Assembly (NCBI GenBank): GCA_028281985.1
Contig: JANQIU010000310.1
Span: 1 to 39,531, forward strand
Origin: Alphaproteobacteria bacterium
GTDB lineage: Bacteria > Pseudomonadota > Alphaproteobacteria > DSM-16000 > Inquilinaceae
DNA length: 39,531 nucleotides
Direction of reading: 5' to 3'
Positions 28,474-38,885 of this stretch are shown in pieces. Each line of letters opens with the position of its first letter. Position 1 is the stretch's first letter. Below the pieces are notes generated by a model. It made no database searches and was not told where the DNA came from. It saw only the letters and a list, made by a program, of their open reading frames with translations. The translations under genes were made by a program, and so were the position numbers.

Positions 28474-29597
28474 GGGTTGGCCCCCGCACCGGCCCGGCGC
28501 CGGGTCAGGGCCAGGACCATGCCGACCGTCAGGCCGGTGGCCAGCAGGGATGAGCCGCCATAGCTGACGAAGGGAAGGGTCATGCCCTTGGTCGGGATCA
28601 GGTGCAGCGTGGATCCCATATTGACCAATGCCTGAAGGCCGAACTGGGTCAGCAGGCCGGCGGTTGCCAGGAGCACGAAAAGGCTGCCGCCGTTGTGGAT
28701 GCGGGCGAAGCCGCGCAGGACGACGAAGCCGAACAGGCCGACCAGCAACAGGCACCACAGCAACCCGAACTCCTCGCCCGCCACCGCGAAGACGAAATCG
28801 GCGTGGGCGTCGGGCAACACGTGCTTGACGATGCCCTCGCCGGGCCCGGTGCCCCAGAGGCCGCCGTGCTGAAAGGCTTCGAGCGACCGCTCGATCTGGT
28901 AGTTGTCGCCGCTGCTGGGATCCAGGAACCGGTCGATCCGGCTGGCGACATGGTCGAACAGGAAGTACGACCCGAAGAGACCGCCGACGGCGACCATGGC
29001 CAACAGAACCACGAAGGCCATCGGCAATCCCGCCAGGAAGAACTGAATGCCCCACATGGCGGTGATCACGACCGCCATGCCCAGATCCGGCTGCATCAGA
29101 AGCAGGGCGACGGCAGCAAGCCATAGTCCGGTTGCGGCGACATAGCCGGGATAGCCGTCCCGCTGGTGATGCTGGGCGAACAGCCAAGCGGCGACGACGG
29201 CGATGCCCGGCTTCAGAAACTCCGACGGCTGCACCGACATGCCGGGAAGCTGCAGCCAGCGGGTGGCGCCCTTGATCTCCGCGCCTACGGCAAGGGTCAG
29301 CAGCACGCCCACGAACGCGCCGCCGCACAGGACGAAGCCCAGCCGGCGGATACCGCAGGGACCCAGCAGCGAGACGGCGAACATCGCTGCGATCGCCGGG
29401 ATCATCATGATCAGGTGGCGATGCACGAAATGGAATTCCGTCAGGCCGATGCGCTCGGCCACCGGCGGGCTGGCGGCCACGATCAGGATGGCGCCGAAGC
29501 CCACCAGGACCGCCACGGCCAGCAGCGTCCAGCGATCCACGGTCCACCACCAGCGGCCGATGACCGAGCTGTCGGTGCGAGGCAGGTTGGTCAGCAT
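28470..29597 (-). CDS. ftsW: septal peptidoglycan glycosyltransferase FtsW
   Basis: 375 aa from ATG 29597 (MLTNLPRTDSSVIGRWW), overlapping the murD stop by 7 bp; the ORF track start at 29774 adds junk from murD. SEDS-family membrane protein with about ten transmembrane helices that polymerises lipid II together with FtsI. Family landmarks: LPGMSVQPSEFLKPG near residue 115, LMQPDLGMAVVI, the extracellular loop GLWGTGPGEGIVKHVLPDAHADFVFAV, and FVSYGGSSLLATGLTVGMVLAL at the C-terminus. It pairs functionally with ftsI of the same cluster. Confidence 0.97.
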   Translation of the reverse strand: MLTNLPRTDSSVIGRWWWTVDRWTLLAVAVLVGFGAILIVAASPPVAERIGLTEFHFVHRHLIMMIPAIAAMFAVSLLGPCGIRRLGFVLCGGAFVGVLLTLAVGAEIKGATRWLQLPGMSVQPSEFLKPGIAVVAAWLFAQHHQRDGYPGYVAATGLWLAAVALLLMQPDLGMAVVITAMWGIQFFLAGLPMAFVVLLAMVAVGGLFGSYFLFDHVASRIDRFLDPSSGDNYQIERSLEAFQHGGLWGTGPGEGIVKHVLPDAHADFVFAVAGEEFGLLWCLLLVGLFGFVVLRGFARIHNGGSLFVLLATAGLLTQFGLQALVNMGSTLHLIPTKGMTLPFVSYGGSSLLATGLTVGMVLALTRRRAGAGANP

Positions 29598-30979
29598 GCC
29601 GCCACCTCTGCCCGGTTCAGCACAAGGCCGGCGAACTGCTCGCCGCGGTGCTCGAAGCTGTCGAACTGGTCGAACGAGGCGCAGGCCGGCGACAACAGCA
29701 CCACCGCGTCGGCCCGACCCGACCGGCGGGCGTCTTCGCCAGCGGCGGCCACCGCGGCGGCGAGATCGCCGCACATCTGAACCGGGACCTGGCCGGCCAG
29801 GAAGGTCTCGAACTTGGCGGCCGCCTCGCCGATCAGATAGGCACGGCGCACATTGCCCAGCATCGGCGCCAGCGCTTCCAGGCCACCCTCCTTAGGCCGG
29901 CCGCCGGCGATCCAGTAGATCGTGTCGTAGGAGGACAGGGCCCGGGCGGCAGCGTCGGGGTTGGTGGCCTTGCTGTCGTTGACGAAGCGAACGCCGCCGA
30001 TCTCCGCCACCAGTTGCTGCCGATGCGGCAGACCCGGGAAGGTCCGCAGCGCATCCGCCGCCGCCTCGGCACGGATGCCGACCGTACTGGCGACCGCGAA
30101 GGCCGCGGCCACGTTCTGCCAGTTGTGCGCGCCCGGCAGGGCAGGGATTTCAGACAGGTCCAGGACCGGCTCCGGCTCGGTGCCGGTCGCGTCGACCAGG
30201 AGACCGCCGGCGCCGGAAATCCCGACCGGCACGGGGCAGGCGCTGCCGATGGCGATCGGCCGGTGCCGTTCCCCGCCGATCACCGCCTGCAGGACCCGCC
30301 GGCTGTGCAGGTCGTCGACGCCGACGATGGCGACGGCATCCTCCGTGGCTCGCCGGAACAGGCGCGCCTTGGCGGCGGCGTAGTCGGGCATGCCGTCATA
30401 CCGGTCCAGATGATCCGGCGAGATGTTCAAGAGAACGCCGATCGACCAGTCGACCTGGGTGATGGACTCGAGCTGGAAGGAACTGACCTCCAGCACGTAC
30501 CAGCCGTCGGCCCCGATCGGCTCCAGGTCCAGCACCGGCGTGCCCAGATTGCCGCCGACGGCGCAGGAAACGCCGGCGGACTGCAGCAGGTGGCCGATCA
30601 GCGCGGTGGTGGTCGACTTCCCGTTGGTGCCGGTGATGCCGATGAAGCGGGCCTGAGGCTGTGCCAGGGCCAGCAGGTCGATGTCCGACACGATCGGAAT
30701 CTGCCACTGGGCCGCGACGGCGACGGCCGGGTGCGGCTTCGGCAAGCGTCGCGGGATCCCCGGCGACAGGACCATCATGTCCGCGCCATCCAGCGCCGAC
30801 TCCGCCGGATCGGCCAGCGTCAGACCCGCCAGGCGTGCCTTCTCGCGCGCGGCCGGCGCGTCGTCCCAAACGGTCACCTCCACGCCGGCCGAGGCCAGGG
30901 CGCGGCCGGAGGCCAGGCCGGTTCGGCCCAGCCCCAGCACGGCGATGCGCCGGCCCCTCAGGAAGCGGAGGTCGATCAT
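29591..30979 (-). CDS. murD: UDP-N-acetylmuramoylalanine--D-glutamate ligase MurD
   Basis: 462 aa. It adds D-Glu to UDP-MurNAc-L-Ala. N-terminal Rossmann part IAVLGLGRTGLASGRAL, ATP loop GITGTNGKSTTTALIGHLL, VLEVSSFQLESI, NISPDHLDRYDGM with the Mur ligase metal/His region, and FVNDSKATNPDAAARAL in the C-terminal domain. It starts 7 bp after mraY and overlaps ftsW by 7 bp. Length is normal. Confidence 0.97.
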   Translation of the reverse strand: MIDLRFLRGRRIAVLGLGRTGLASGRALASAGVEVTVWDDAPAAREKARLAGLTLADPAESALDGADMMVLSPGIPRRLPKPHPAVAVAAQWQIPIVSDIDLLALAQPQARFIGITGTNGKSTTTALIGHLLQSAGVSCAVGGNLGTPVLDLEPIGADGWYVLEVSSFQLESITQVDWSIGVLLNISPDHLDRYDGMPDYAAAKARLFRRATEDAVAIVGVDDLHSRRVLQAVIGGERHRPIAIGSACPVPVGISGAGGLLVDATGTEPEPVLDLSEIPALPGAHNWQNVAAAFAVASTVGIRAEAAADALRTFPGLPHRQQLVAEIGGVRFVNDSKATNPDAAARALSSYDTIYWIAGGRPKEGGLEALAPMLGNVRRAYLIGEAAAKFETFLAGQVPVQMCGDLAAAVAAAGEDARRSGRADAVVLLSPACASFDQFDSFEHRGEQFAGLVLNRAEVAAC

Positions 30980-30986
30980 CGCCCGC

Positions 30987-32069
30987 CTACCGCAGCTTCA
31001 GGGTCGACAGGCCGATCAGCGCCAGCACCACGGCGATGATCCAGAACCGGATGACGACGGTCGGTTCGGCCCAGCCCTTCTTCTCGTAGTGGTGGTGCAG
31101 CGGTGCCATCCGGAAGACGCGCTTGCCGGTCATCTTGAACGAGGCGACCTGGACGACGACCGACACCGTTTCCAGCACGAACAGCCCGCCGATGATGGCC
31201 AGAACGAACTCGTGCTTGGTGACGACAGCGATCGACCCCAGCGCGCCACCGATGGACAGCGAACCGGTATCGCCCATGAAGACCATGGCGGGCGGCGCGT
31301 TGAACCACAGAAAGCCCAACCCGCCGCCGATCATCGCACCGCAGAAGACCGCCAGTTCCCCGGCGCCGACCACGTGGTTGATCTGCAGGTAGTTGGCGAA
31401 AATCACATTGCCGGCCAGATAGGCGATCAGGCCGAAGCAGGCGGCAGCGATCATCACCGGCACGATGGCCAGACCGTCCAGCCCGTCCGTCAGGTTCACC
31501 GCGTTGGACGCGCCGACGATGACGAAGATGGCGAAGGGCAGGAAGACCCAGCCCAGGATGAACAGGTAGTCCTTGACGAAGGGGAAGGCGAGGCCGCTGG
31601 ACAGCGGCTCCGGCGACGACATCATGAACCAGATGACCGCGGCGCAGGAGATGCCGACCTGGGTCAGCAGCTTCATCCGGCCGGGCAGGCCGCGGCTGTT
31701 GCGCTTGGTCAGCTTCAGATAGTCGTCCATGGCGCCGACCAGGCCGAACCCGACCGTCACCATCAGGACGATCCACAGATAGGTGTTGGTCCACTGCGCC
31801 CAGAGCAGGGTGGACACCACGACCGAGATCAGGATCAGCAGCCCGCCCATGGTCGGCGTGCCGCGCTTGCCGAAATGGTCCGGTCCGTCGTCGCGGATCG
31901 GCTGGCCTTCCCGCTGCTTGCGCTTCAGCCACGAGATGGTCCGCGGGCCGATCACGAAGGCGATCAGCAACGCCGTCATCAGCGCGCCGCCGGTGCGGAA
32001 CGTCAGGTACTGGAACAGGTTGAAGGCGAAGAAGTCGTCCGCCAGCGGGAACAGCAGGTGATAAAGCAT
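30987..32069 (-). CDS. mraY: phospho-MurNAc-pentapeptide transferase MraY
   Basis: 360 aa, ten-helix membrane enzyme making lipid I from UDP-MurNAc-pentapeptide and undecaprenyl phosphate. Motifs: [12 protein letters not shown], the Asp pair in [42 protein letters not shown] and the histidine loop [13 protein letters not shown]. Size and topology are typical. It lies 5 bp after murF. Confidence 0.98.
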   Translation of the reverse strand: MLYHLLFPLADDFFAFNLFQYLTFRTGGALMTALLIAFVIGPRTISWLKRKQREGQPIRDDGPDHFGKRGTPTMGGLLILISVVVSTLLWAQWTNTYLWIVLMVTVGFGLVGAMDDYLKLTKRNSRGLPGRMKLLTQVGISCAAVIWFMMSSPEPLSSGLAFPFVKDYLFILGWVFLPFAIFVIVGASNAVNLTDGLDGLAIVPVMIAAACFGLIAYLAGNVIFANYLQINHVVGAGELAVFCGAMIGGGLGFLWFNAPPAMVFMGDTGSLSIGGALGSIAVVTKHEFVLAIIGGLFVLETVSVVVQVASFKMTGKRVFRMAPLHHHYEKKGWAEPTVVIRFWIIAVVLALIGLSTLKLR

Positions 32070-32074
32070 GCCGC

Positions 32075-33529
32075 TCAGTCCCCGTTGACGACACGGCGGG
32101 GCGGTTCCGCCGGAACGCCGCTGCTACTATCCAGATTGGCCAGGGTATCGACGACCAGCCCCATGCGGCTGCCGAGGGATCCCTTGACCATGACGGCATC
32201 GCCGGCCTGGACCGACCCGGCCACCATCGGGGCCAGTTCGCTGCTGGTCTCGGCCCAGCCGCCGCGCATCTGCTCCGGCAGGGTGTCGTAGAGTGCGCGC
32301 ATGTTCGGGCCGCAGGCGAAGACCAGGTCGATCGCCGCCCCCATCAGAGGCAGTTTCAGGCCGAGATGCAGCGGTTCGGCATGCTCGCCCAGCTCCAGCA
32401 TGTCACCCAGAACGGCGATGTGCCGGCCGGCGTCGCCCACATCGGCCTGGGCCAGGACGGTCAGCGACGCCGCCACGGAAACCGGGCTGGCATTGTAGCT
32501 TTCGTCGATCAGCAGGAAGGCGCCGCCGCCGGCACGGTCGAGCCGGATCCGGGTGCGGGCGCCGCGCCCCTTCAGCGGGCTGATCCGCGACAGGGTTCGG
32601 GCGGCCGTGGTCACATCGGCACCGGTGGCCTTGACCGCCAGTAGCACGGCCAGGCTGTTCATCACCCAGTGCTTGCCCGGGGCGGCGAGCGAGTACTGGA
32701 TCGGCTCGCCCCGGATCACCGCGTTGACGGCGCTGGCGGTCGGGTGAAGCGAGCAATCCAGCAGGCGCGCATCGGCGGAACTGTGTTCGCCGAAGCTCCA
32801 GATTCGGCTGATGCCCTGTGTCTGGGCATGGGCCTGCAGCCGGGGGAAATGCGGGTTGTCGCGGTTGAGCACCGCGGCCGAGGGCGGCGCCATGCCGGCG
32901 AAGATTTCGGCCTTGGCGTCGGCAATGCCCTCGACGCCGTCGAAATTCTCGATATGGACGGCGGCGATGGTCGTGATGATGGCGACGTCCGGCTTCACTA
33001 GGCGCGACAGCGGTTCGATTTCGCCGGCATGGTTCATGCCCAGCTCGAACACGCCGAAATCCGCGTCCGCCGGCATCCGCGCCAGGCTTAGCGGGACGCC
33101 CCAGTGATTGTTGTGGCTGCTGGCGCTGGCGTGGGTTCGACCCTGGGGATCAAGGCCGAGTTTCAGTGCCTCCTTGGTGCCGGTCTTGCCGACCGATCCG
33201 GTGATCCCGATGACCCGGGCCCGGCTGCGCAACCGGGCGTAGGAGGCCAGCTGGTTCAGGCCGGCGAAGGTGTCGTCGACCACCAGAAGCGGTGCGGTTT
33301 CCAGCCCCACCGGGACCTGGCTGACCATCGCGGCCGCGGCGCCGCGCTTCAGGGCGTCATTGACGAAGTCGTGCCCGTCGAACCGCGGGCCTTCCAGCGC
33401 CACGAACAGGTCGCCGGGCTGGAGTGTTCGGGTGTCGATCGAGACGCCGGTCGCCGACCAGTGACCGATCGGGGTACCGTCGGTGGCCGCACCGGCATCG
33501 ACTGCCGTCCAGAGCGGCAAAGGCGTCAT
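32075..33529 (-). CDS. murF: UDP-MurNAc-tripeptide--D-Ala-D-Ala ligase MurF
   Basis: 484 aa. It attaches D-Ala-D-Ala (product of Ddl) to UDP-MurNAc-tripeptide. N-terminal substrate domain has [20 protein letters not shown] loop [44 protein letters not shown]; and the C-terminal [18 protein letters not shown] 33529 overlaps the murE stop as ATGA, indicating coupled translation. Confidence 0.97.
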   Translation of the reverse strand: MTPLPLWTAVDAGAATDGTPIGHWSATGVSIDTRTLQPGDLFVALEGPRFDGHDFVNDALKRGAAAAMVSQVPVGLETAPLLVVDDTFAGLNQLASYARLRSRARVIGITGSVGKTGTKEALKLGLDPQGRTHASASSHNNHWGVPLSLARMPADADFGVFELGMNHAGEIEPLSRLVKPDVAIITTIAAVHIENFDGVEGIADAKAEIFAGMAPPSAAVLNRDNPHFPRLQAHAQTQGISRIWSFGEHSSADARLLDCSLHPTASAVNAVIRGEPIQYSLAAPGKHWVMNSLAVLLAVKATGADVTTAARTLSRISPLKGRGARTRIRLDRAGGGAFLLIDESYNASPVSVAASLTVLAQADVGDAGRHIAVLGDMLELGEHAEPLHLGLKLPLMGAAIDLVFACGPNMRALYDTLPEQMRGGWAETSSELAPMVAGSVQAGDAVMVKGSLGSRMGLVVDTLANLDSSSGVPAEPPRRVVNGD

Positions 33530-35037
33530 GGAATGCCTCCCCTATCGGGTTGTGGCCGGGCACCACCCAGGGCGGCGACGGCTGCGCGGACTTCCGCTGC
33601 GTCATCAAACGGCCGGCGGCGGTCGCCGACGATCTGCCCGCTTTCGTGACCCTTGCCGGCGACGACCAGAAGGTCGCCTGCCCGCAGATCGGCAACGGCG
33701 GCCAGGATCGCGGCCCGACGATCGCCGATCTCTTCCGCACCCGGCGCGGCTGCCAGGGCGGCCGCGCGGATCGACGCGGGGTCCTCGTTACGGGGATTGT
33801 CGTCGGTGACGATGACGCGGTCGGCCAGCTCGCAGGCAGCCCGGCCCATCTCCGGCCGCTTGCCGGGGTCGCGGTCGCCGCCACAACCGAACACCACGAC
33901 CAGGCGCCCGCGGGCGTGCTGGCGGATGGCGGCCAGAACAGTGCGCAGCGCATCGGGCGTATGGGCGTAGTCCACATAGACCGGCGCGCCGCTTGGGTGC
34001 ACGGCCACCTGCTCCATCCGCCCGCGGGCGCCGTGCAGATGGCCCAGCGCGTCGACCGCCGTGTCGATGTCCATGCTGTCATCGGCCAGGATCAGGCCCA
34101 GCGCGCACAGGGCGTTGGCAACCTGGAACTCGCCGGCCAGGGGCAGATGCACCTGCTTCTCCCGGCCGAAAACGGCCAGTCGCAGATCAATGCCCGCGGG
34201 GTCCGGCGTTGCCGCAAGCAACTGCAGGTCCGACCCGCTGCGCCGTCCGTAGCGCATGATCCGGGCCCGCCGGTTCGCCGCGGCCGTCTCGATGGCGGGG
34301 GCCTGGGGGATGTCGGCATTGATCACCGCCGTGCCGCCATCGACCAGCACGGTATCGAACAGCCTGATCTTGGCGGCCAGATAGGCATCCTCGCTGCCAT
34401 GGTAGTCCAGATGGTCGCGGCTCAGATTGGTGAACCCGGCTGCGCTGACGCGCACGCCGTCGAGCCGCCGCTGATCGAGGCCGTGCGACGAGGCTTCCAT
34501 CGCCAGATGGCCGACGCCGTCATGGTGCAGGTCGGCCAGAAGCTGGTGCAGTTCCGCGGCGTCCGGCGTCGTCAACGTGCCGGAGCGGTGGCCGTCGGGT
34601 GCATCGAGCCCAAGCGTGCCGAGGCTTGCGGCCCGGAAACCGAGCCGGTGCCAGATCTGCCGGGCAAAGGTGGCGACGGACGTCTTACCGTTCGTGCCGG
34701 TCACGGCAACGACCACTTCCGGCTGCATCTGGAAGTGGTCCGCCGCCAGCCGGGCGTAGCACCGGCGGGGATCGGCGTCGGTCAAGAACCGGTCATCGGG
34801 GATTTCGACAGGCCTCGGCGTGCCGGCCGGGGCCAGGATCACCGTCGCCCCCCGGGCGATGGCGTCACCGATGAAGGCGCGCCCGTCATGCGTCGACCCC
34901 GGCAGCGCGGCGAACAGGAAGCCCGGCTGCACCTTGCGGGAATCCGCGGTGACCCCGGTTACGCCCGGCGGCAGCGCCAGGGATCCTTCCCCGTCCCGGT
35001 GGCCCGCCTGTGTCGCTTCAAGCGCCATCGCGATCAT
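33526..35037 (-). CDS. murE: UDP-MurNAc-L-Ala-D-Glu--meso-diaminopimelate ligase MurE
   Basis: 503 aa. It adds the third stem residue. VTADSRKVQPGFLFAALPG at the N-terminus, ATP loop VTGTNGKTSVATFARQIW, TTPDAAELHQLLADL, NLSRDHLDYHGSEDAYLAAK, and DNPRNEDPASI near residue 420; the DNPR motif marks enzymes that use meso-diaminopimelate, as in Gram-negatives. Starts ATG 35037 (ATGA with the ftsI stop) or ATG 35028. Confidence 0.97.
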   Translation of the reverse strand: MIAMALEATQAGHRDGEGSLALPPGVTGVTADSRKVQPGFLFAALPGSTHDGRAFIGDAIARGATVILAPAGTPRPVEIPDDRFLTDADPRRCYARLAADHFQMQPEVVVAVTGTNGKTSVATFARQIWHRLGFRAASLGTLGLDAPDGHRSGTLTTPDAAELHQLLADLHHDGVGHLAMEASSHGLDQRRLDGVRVSAAGFTNLSRDHLDYHGSEDAYLAAKIRLFDTVLVDGGTAVINADIPQAPAIETAAANRRARIMRYGRRSGSDLQLLAATPDPAGIDLRLAVFGREKQVHLPLAGEFQVANALCALGLILADDSMDIDTAVDALGHLHGARGRMEQVAVHPSGAPVYVDYAHTPDALRTVLAAIRQHARGRLVVVFGCGGDRDPGKRPEMGRAACELADRVIVTDDNPRNEDPASIRAAALAAAPGAEEIGDRRAAILAAVADLRAGDLLVVAGKGHESGQIVGDRRRPFDDAAEVRAAVAALGGARPQPDRGGIP

Positions 35038-36773
35038 CGGCTCGCAGCCGGCATCACCCGGCTTTCTTCAGGAGTGACAGCAACGTAGAGCGCATCGCGG
35101 ATGTCCGGCGCCTCCGCGTCGATCGGCATCAGGCCGACCATGGGTCCGATCCGCTCCACCACCTGCCGGACCACCGGGGCGGCGACCCAGCCGCCGGTCG
35201 CATAGCCGAAGGTGCGCTCGTTGCCCCTGGGCTCATCCAACATGACAAAGATGACGTAACGCGGGTCGTTCATGGGAAATGCCGCGACGAAGGAAGAGAC
35301 CAGGGCCGACCGGGCGTACCCGCCGGCAGCCACCTTCTCGGCCGTTCCCGTCTTGCCGCCGACCAGATAGCCCTCGGCATCGGCGTTGCGGCCGGTGCCG
35401 TTCTCCACCACCAGGCGCAGCAGGCGGCGCACGGTGTCCGAGGTCGCTTCCGAGATCACCCGCTCGCCTTCCGGCAGGTCGCCCGTGGGGCGGTGCAGCA
35501 GCGTGGTCGGACGCATGATCCCGCCGTTGACCGTGGCAGCCACGGCGCCGGCCAGCTGAACCGGGCTGACCGCCATGCCGTGGCCGAAGGCGATGGTCAT
35601 GGTGTTGACTTCGCGCCAGGGGTCCGGGAGCAGCGGCCGCCCGACTTCGGGCATCTCGACCGGCGACGGATCGAGCAGTCCGAGACGGCGCAGATAGTCC
35701 TGCTGGCCGGCGGTGCCCAGATCCATGGCCATGTGCACCGAACCGATGTTCGACGAGTACATGAAGATTTCCGGGACCGTCAGCCAGCGGGCCTCGGGAT
35801 GGAAATCGTTGATGGTGAACCGGCCGACACGGATCGGGTTGGTGGCGTCATAGCCGCCACTGACGCTGGTGACGCCGGCATCCAGGGCCATGGCCGTGGT
35901 GAAGATCTTGAACGTGGACCCCATCTCATAGAGGCCCAGCGTGCTCCGGTTGAAGCGCTCTTCCTCCGGCGCGTCGGCGCGGTCATAGGGATTGAAATCC
36001 GGCAGCGACACCATCGCCAGCAACTCGCCGCTGTCGACATCCAGGATGACGCCGGCGCCGCCGATCGCCTGGAACTCGTCCATGGCGACGGCAATCTCCT
36101 CGCGCAGCACTTCCTGCAGCCTGACATCCAAGGCCAGGGCCACCGGCTCCGACGCGCCGCGAAGCTGGTCGTCCAGGGTCAGTTCCATGCCGGTCAGGCC
36201 GACGCCGTCGACATCCGTGTAGCCGACGATATGCGAGCTCAACGCGCCGGTGGGGTAGACCCGTCGCTCTTCCGACTGGAAGGCCAGGCCGGGAATGCCC
36301 AGGCGGTTGATCTCGTACTGCTCGGTCGGGGTCAGCCCGCGCTTGATCCAAACGAACCGGCGATCGGTACTGAGCTGCTCGCGGACCCAGTCGGCATCCA
36401 GCTCGGGCAGGATGCCGGTCAGGCGCAGGGCGGCCTCGTCGGCATCGATCACCAGCGCCGGATCGGCGAACAGGGATGCCGTCGGCACGCTGGTTGCCAG
36501 CAGCACGCCGTTTCGGTCGGTGATGTCGGCCCGGGCGACCGGGTGGTAGGCCGCCGGTGCTGCCATCGGGCGTCCGAGATCGTCTACGGCCATGACCGAC
36601 AGGTCGAACAGGCGGGCGCCGACTGCCACAAAGGCCAGGGCGAAGACGACACCGGTGATGGCCAGGCGCACGCGCCCCATATCCAACGCTTCCGCCGCCT
36701 GTCCGGACATCCGAACCCGGCGCGTCGGCGTCGCGCGCAGATCCTGTCGCGCCCTTTCCGCGCCAACGGTCAT
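35034..36773 (-). CDS. ftsI: septal transpeptidase FtsI (PBP3)
   Basis: 579 aa from ATG 36773, overlapping the ftsL stop as ATGA; the ORF track start at 37331 reads through ftsL. Class B penicillin-binding protein cross-linking septal peptidoglycan. Short basic cytoplasmic tail, one membrane helix (about 36-58), pedestal domain with RADITDRNGVLLATS, then the transpeptidase domain: STFK (286-289, catalytic Ser), SSN (340-342) and KTG (474-476). It partners with FtsW; FtsL and FtsQ are its recruitment partners. Confidence 0.97.
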   Translation of the reverse strand: MTVGAERARQDLRATPTRRVRMSGQAAEALDMGRVRLAITGVVFALAFVAVGARLFDLSVMAVDDLGRPMAAPAAYHPVARADITDRNGVLLATSVPTASLFADPALVIDADEAALRLTGILPELDADWVREQLSTDRRFVWIKRGLTPTEQYEINRLGIPGLAFQSEERRVYPTGALSSHIVGYTDVDGVGLTGMELTLDDQLRGASEPVALALDVRLQEVLREEIAVAMDEFQAIGGAGVILDVDSGELLAMVSLPDFNPYDRADAPEEERFNRSTLGLYEMGSTFKIFTTAMALDAGVTSVSGGYDATNPIRVGRFTINDFHPEARWLTVPEIFMYSSNIGSVHMAMDLGTAGQQDYLRRLGLLDPSPVEMPEVGRPLLPDPWREVNTMTIAFGHGMAVSPVQLAGAVAATVNGGIMRPTTLLHRPTGDLPEGERVISEATSDTVRRLLRLVVENGTGRNADAEGYLVGGKTGTAEKVAAGGYARSALVSSFVAAFPMNDPRYVIFVMLDEPRGNERTFGYATGGWVAAPVVRQVVERIGPMVGLMPIDAEAPDIRDALYVAVTPEESRVMPAASR

Positions 36774-37354
36774 TGCACGGCTCCTTCGGCCGGCTGGTCG
36801 ATCCCCAGATCCGTCAGCAGCGAGGCAAGGCCACCGCGATCCAGGGACTCCGGCGTCGCTTCGGCCGTCTCCCCTGGAACGTTGGCTTCGTCGGTGGCGG
36901 CAACCGGCTCTGCTGCCCCAGCGGGCGCCACCGAAACAGGCGCGGGCAGTGGGCGCCGCTCGGGGGTTCTGGGAGGCAGGACCATGGCCTGCAGGATGGG
37001 ATCCTCGGTACCCACGACCCGCGCCAGGAGCATCTCCAGGTCGGTCGGTTCCGCTGCAACACTCTCGGGTTGGGGCAGCGGCATCGGCAGCACCGCGGCG
37101 GATTCGATCACCTGCCCAGGCGTGATCGGCACCAGCGAGGTCAACTCCCGGGCCAGGTTGCGCAGGCGTTCGGGCTGGTTGAGATACGACCATTCCGCCC
37201 GCAGGACGCGAATGGCCTCCTGCTCCCGGACGATGTCGCGATTGAGGGCGGAAAGATCCTCCTCCAGGGCGGTCACATCGTAGCTGACATGGAACAGGAC
37301 GCCGGCCGCGCCTGCGATCAGCCATACCCACATGAGGACGCCGAGCCGGATCAT
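36770..37354 (-). CDS. ftsL: cell division protein FtsL, with long C-terminal tail
   Basis: 194 aa. One transmembrane helix at about residues 4-22 ([18 protein letters not shown]), then the periplasmic coiled coil [42 protein letters not shown], the recognisable alphaproteobacterial FtsL signature. After about residue 88 comes a roughly 105-residue tail rich in Pro, Ala and Glu with no fold I recognise. The position between rsmH and ftsI supports the call. It would form the FtsQ-FtsL-FtsB-type complex that activates FtsWI. It is longer than most FtsL proteins (about 90-140 aa). Confidence 0.92.
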   Translation of the reverse strand: MIRLGVLMWVWLIAGAAGVLFHVSYDVTALEEDLSALNRDIVREQEAIRVLRAEWSYLNQPERLRNLARELTSLVPITPGQVIESAAVLPMPLPQPESVAAEPTDLEMLLARVVGTEDPILQAMVLPPRTPERRPLPAPVSVAPAGAAEPVAATDEANVPGETAEATPESLDRGGLASLLTDLGIDQPAEGAVQ

Positions 37355-38322
37355 GCTACGCCCTCCAATGGCGTTGCCGGCCAGGCCGGCGCCTCGGTGC
37401 GGATTGCCGCGCGAAGGCGTGCGGATCGGGCGCGCGGATTGGCGGCCGCTTCGCGCTCCCCGGGGCGGACCGGACGCCTGGAGACCAGCCGGAAGGTGGG
37501 GGCGGGGCGCTGCACCGGTTGGACCGGCATGTGCCGGGACACCGCCTTGGCGCCGGCGCCCGTGCGTTCGTTCAGGAACCGCTTGACCCGACGGTCCTCC
37601 AGGCTGTGGAAGGCCACGACCGCCAGACGTCCCCCCGGGCCCAGGGCGCGTTCCGCCGCCTGCAGGCCGCGGTCCAGTTCGCCCAGCTCGTCGTTCACGC
37701 GGATCCGAAGGGCCTGAAAGGTTCGGGTGGCCGGATCGATGCCGTCGCGCGCCCGCGGCACGACCTGCCGAACGATCTCCGCCAGCTGGCTCGTCCGGTC
37801 GATCGGGGACCGCTGGCGGGCGCCGATGATGGCTCGGGCAATCCGGCGGGCCAGCCGCTCCTCGCCTAGGTCGCGCAGGGTGGTGGCCAGATCCTCTTCC
37901 GGCAGGGCGTTGACCAGATCTGCGGCGGTCGGCCCGTCGCGCCCCATGCGCATGTCCAGCGGTCCGTCGCTGCGGAAGGAAAAGCCGCGCTCCGGCGTAT
38001 CGATCTGGGGTGACGAGACGCCCAGATCGAAGGTGACGCCGTCGACCGCCGCCATGCCCAAGCGCCCGGCAATCCGGTCAAGCGTGCCGAAACGCCCTTC
38101 GACAAGGGTCAGCCGCCCCCCATAGCGCGTTTCCAGAGGTGCGCCGGCGGCCAGGGCGGCGGGGTCCCGATCGATGCCGATCACCCGGCAATCCGCCGCA
38201 TCGAGCATCCCCTGCGCGTATCCGCCGCGCCCGAAGGTCGCATCGATCAGGGTGTCGCCGTCCCGCGGGGTCAGGGCCGCAAGGGTTTCAGCCAGCAGGA
38301 CCGGTTGATGCAGGCCGGTCAT
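37351..38322 (-). CDS. rsmH: 16S rRNA (cytosine1402-N4)-methyltransferase RsmH
   Basis: 323 aa (MraW family). It methylates N4 of C1402 in the P site of 16S rRNA with S-adenosylmethionine. [13 protein letters not shown] at the N-terminus, SAM motif [46 protein letters not shown] and [15 protein letters not shown]. The inserted helical domain (about 105-215) is present. ATG 38322 overlaps the mraZ stop as ATGA. Confidence 0.97.
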   Translation of the reverse strand: MTGLHQPVLLAETLAALTPRDGDTLIDATFGRGGYAQGMLDAADCRVIGIDRDPAALAAGAPLETRYGGRLTLVEGRFGTLDRIAGRLGMAAVDGVTFDLGVSSPQIDTPERGFSFRSDGPLDMRMGRDGPTAADLVNALPEEDLATTLRDLGEERLARRIARAIIGARQRSPIDRTSQLAEIVRQVVPRARDGIDPATRTFQALRIRVNDELGELDRGLQAAERALGPGGRLAVVAFHSLEDRRVKRFLNERTGAGAKAVSRHMPVQPVQRPAPTFRLVSRRPVRPGEREAAANPRARSARLRAAIRTEAPAWPATPLEGVA

Positions 38323-38774
38323 TGCGCGCTCCGCGGGGCTGCCGGCAGCGTCTTGCCCTTCAGGCGGTCGACGTTGTTCTTGCGATGCTCCGCCAGCCGG
38401 TCCGGATGCCAGATCTGGAAGCGTGTGTTCAGGCCGACGAAGCTGGCCTGCTCGGTGATTTCGGCGAAGTCGATCAGCTCGCGGGGCAGGATGATGCGGC
38501 CTTCGGGATCGACGGTCAGCCGGTGGCTGGCACCGAAATAGGCCTGCTCGAACCCCTCGCGTTCTTCGGAGTTGATGGCCAGGACGTCGATGCGACGCTC
38601 AATATCGCTCATGAATGCTTCGGTGAGGCCTTCAAGGCACCCGGTTCCTGTATCGGGGCGCAAGTAAACGACGTTCCCACCCATCTGATCGAGCGCGGCC
38701 CGAAAGGTCGCGGGAACACTAACGCGTCCCTTCTTGTCGACCTTGTTCACCACAGTGGACGTGAAACGGGCCAT
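38319..38774 (-). CDS. mraZ: transcriptional regulator MraZ
   Basis: 151 aa. Two SpoVT/AbrB-like half domains: [16 protein letters not shown] (about 10-25) and [16 protein letters not shown] (about 90-105), the paired (D/N)xKGR(I/V)xxP motifs of MraZ. It is known to bind TGGG direct repeats in its own promoter and repress the dcw operon. It heads the cluster here, and such repeats are found upstream (38886-38920). Length is normal. Confidence 0.96.
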   Translation of the reverse strand: MARFTSTVVNKVDKKGRVSVPATFRAALDQMGGNVVYLRPDTGTGCLEGLTEAFMSDIERRIDVLAINSEEREGFEQAYFGASHRLTVDPEGRIILPRELIDFAEITEQASFVGLNTRFQIWHPDRLAEHRKNNVDRLKGKTLPAAPRSAQ

Positions 38775-38885
38775 CCGTCCCCCAAAAGCACCTGAATTGG
38801 CGCTTCAGCTCATGCGCCGGCTCCCCGTTGCGTTGTCTGCGACCGCCACGGCGACGACGGACCGATCCCTTGTTCCGGGTTCGTA

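Noticed and set aside
35010-37283. 757-aa plus-strand ORF opposite ftsI and ftsL
   Set aside because: Antisense shadow; ftsI carries STFK, SSN and KTG on the other strand.
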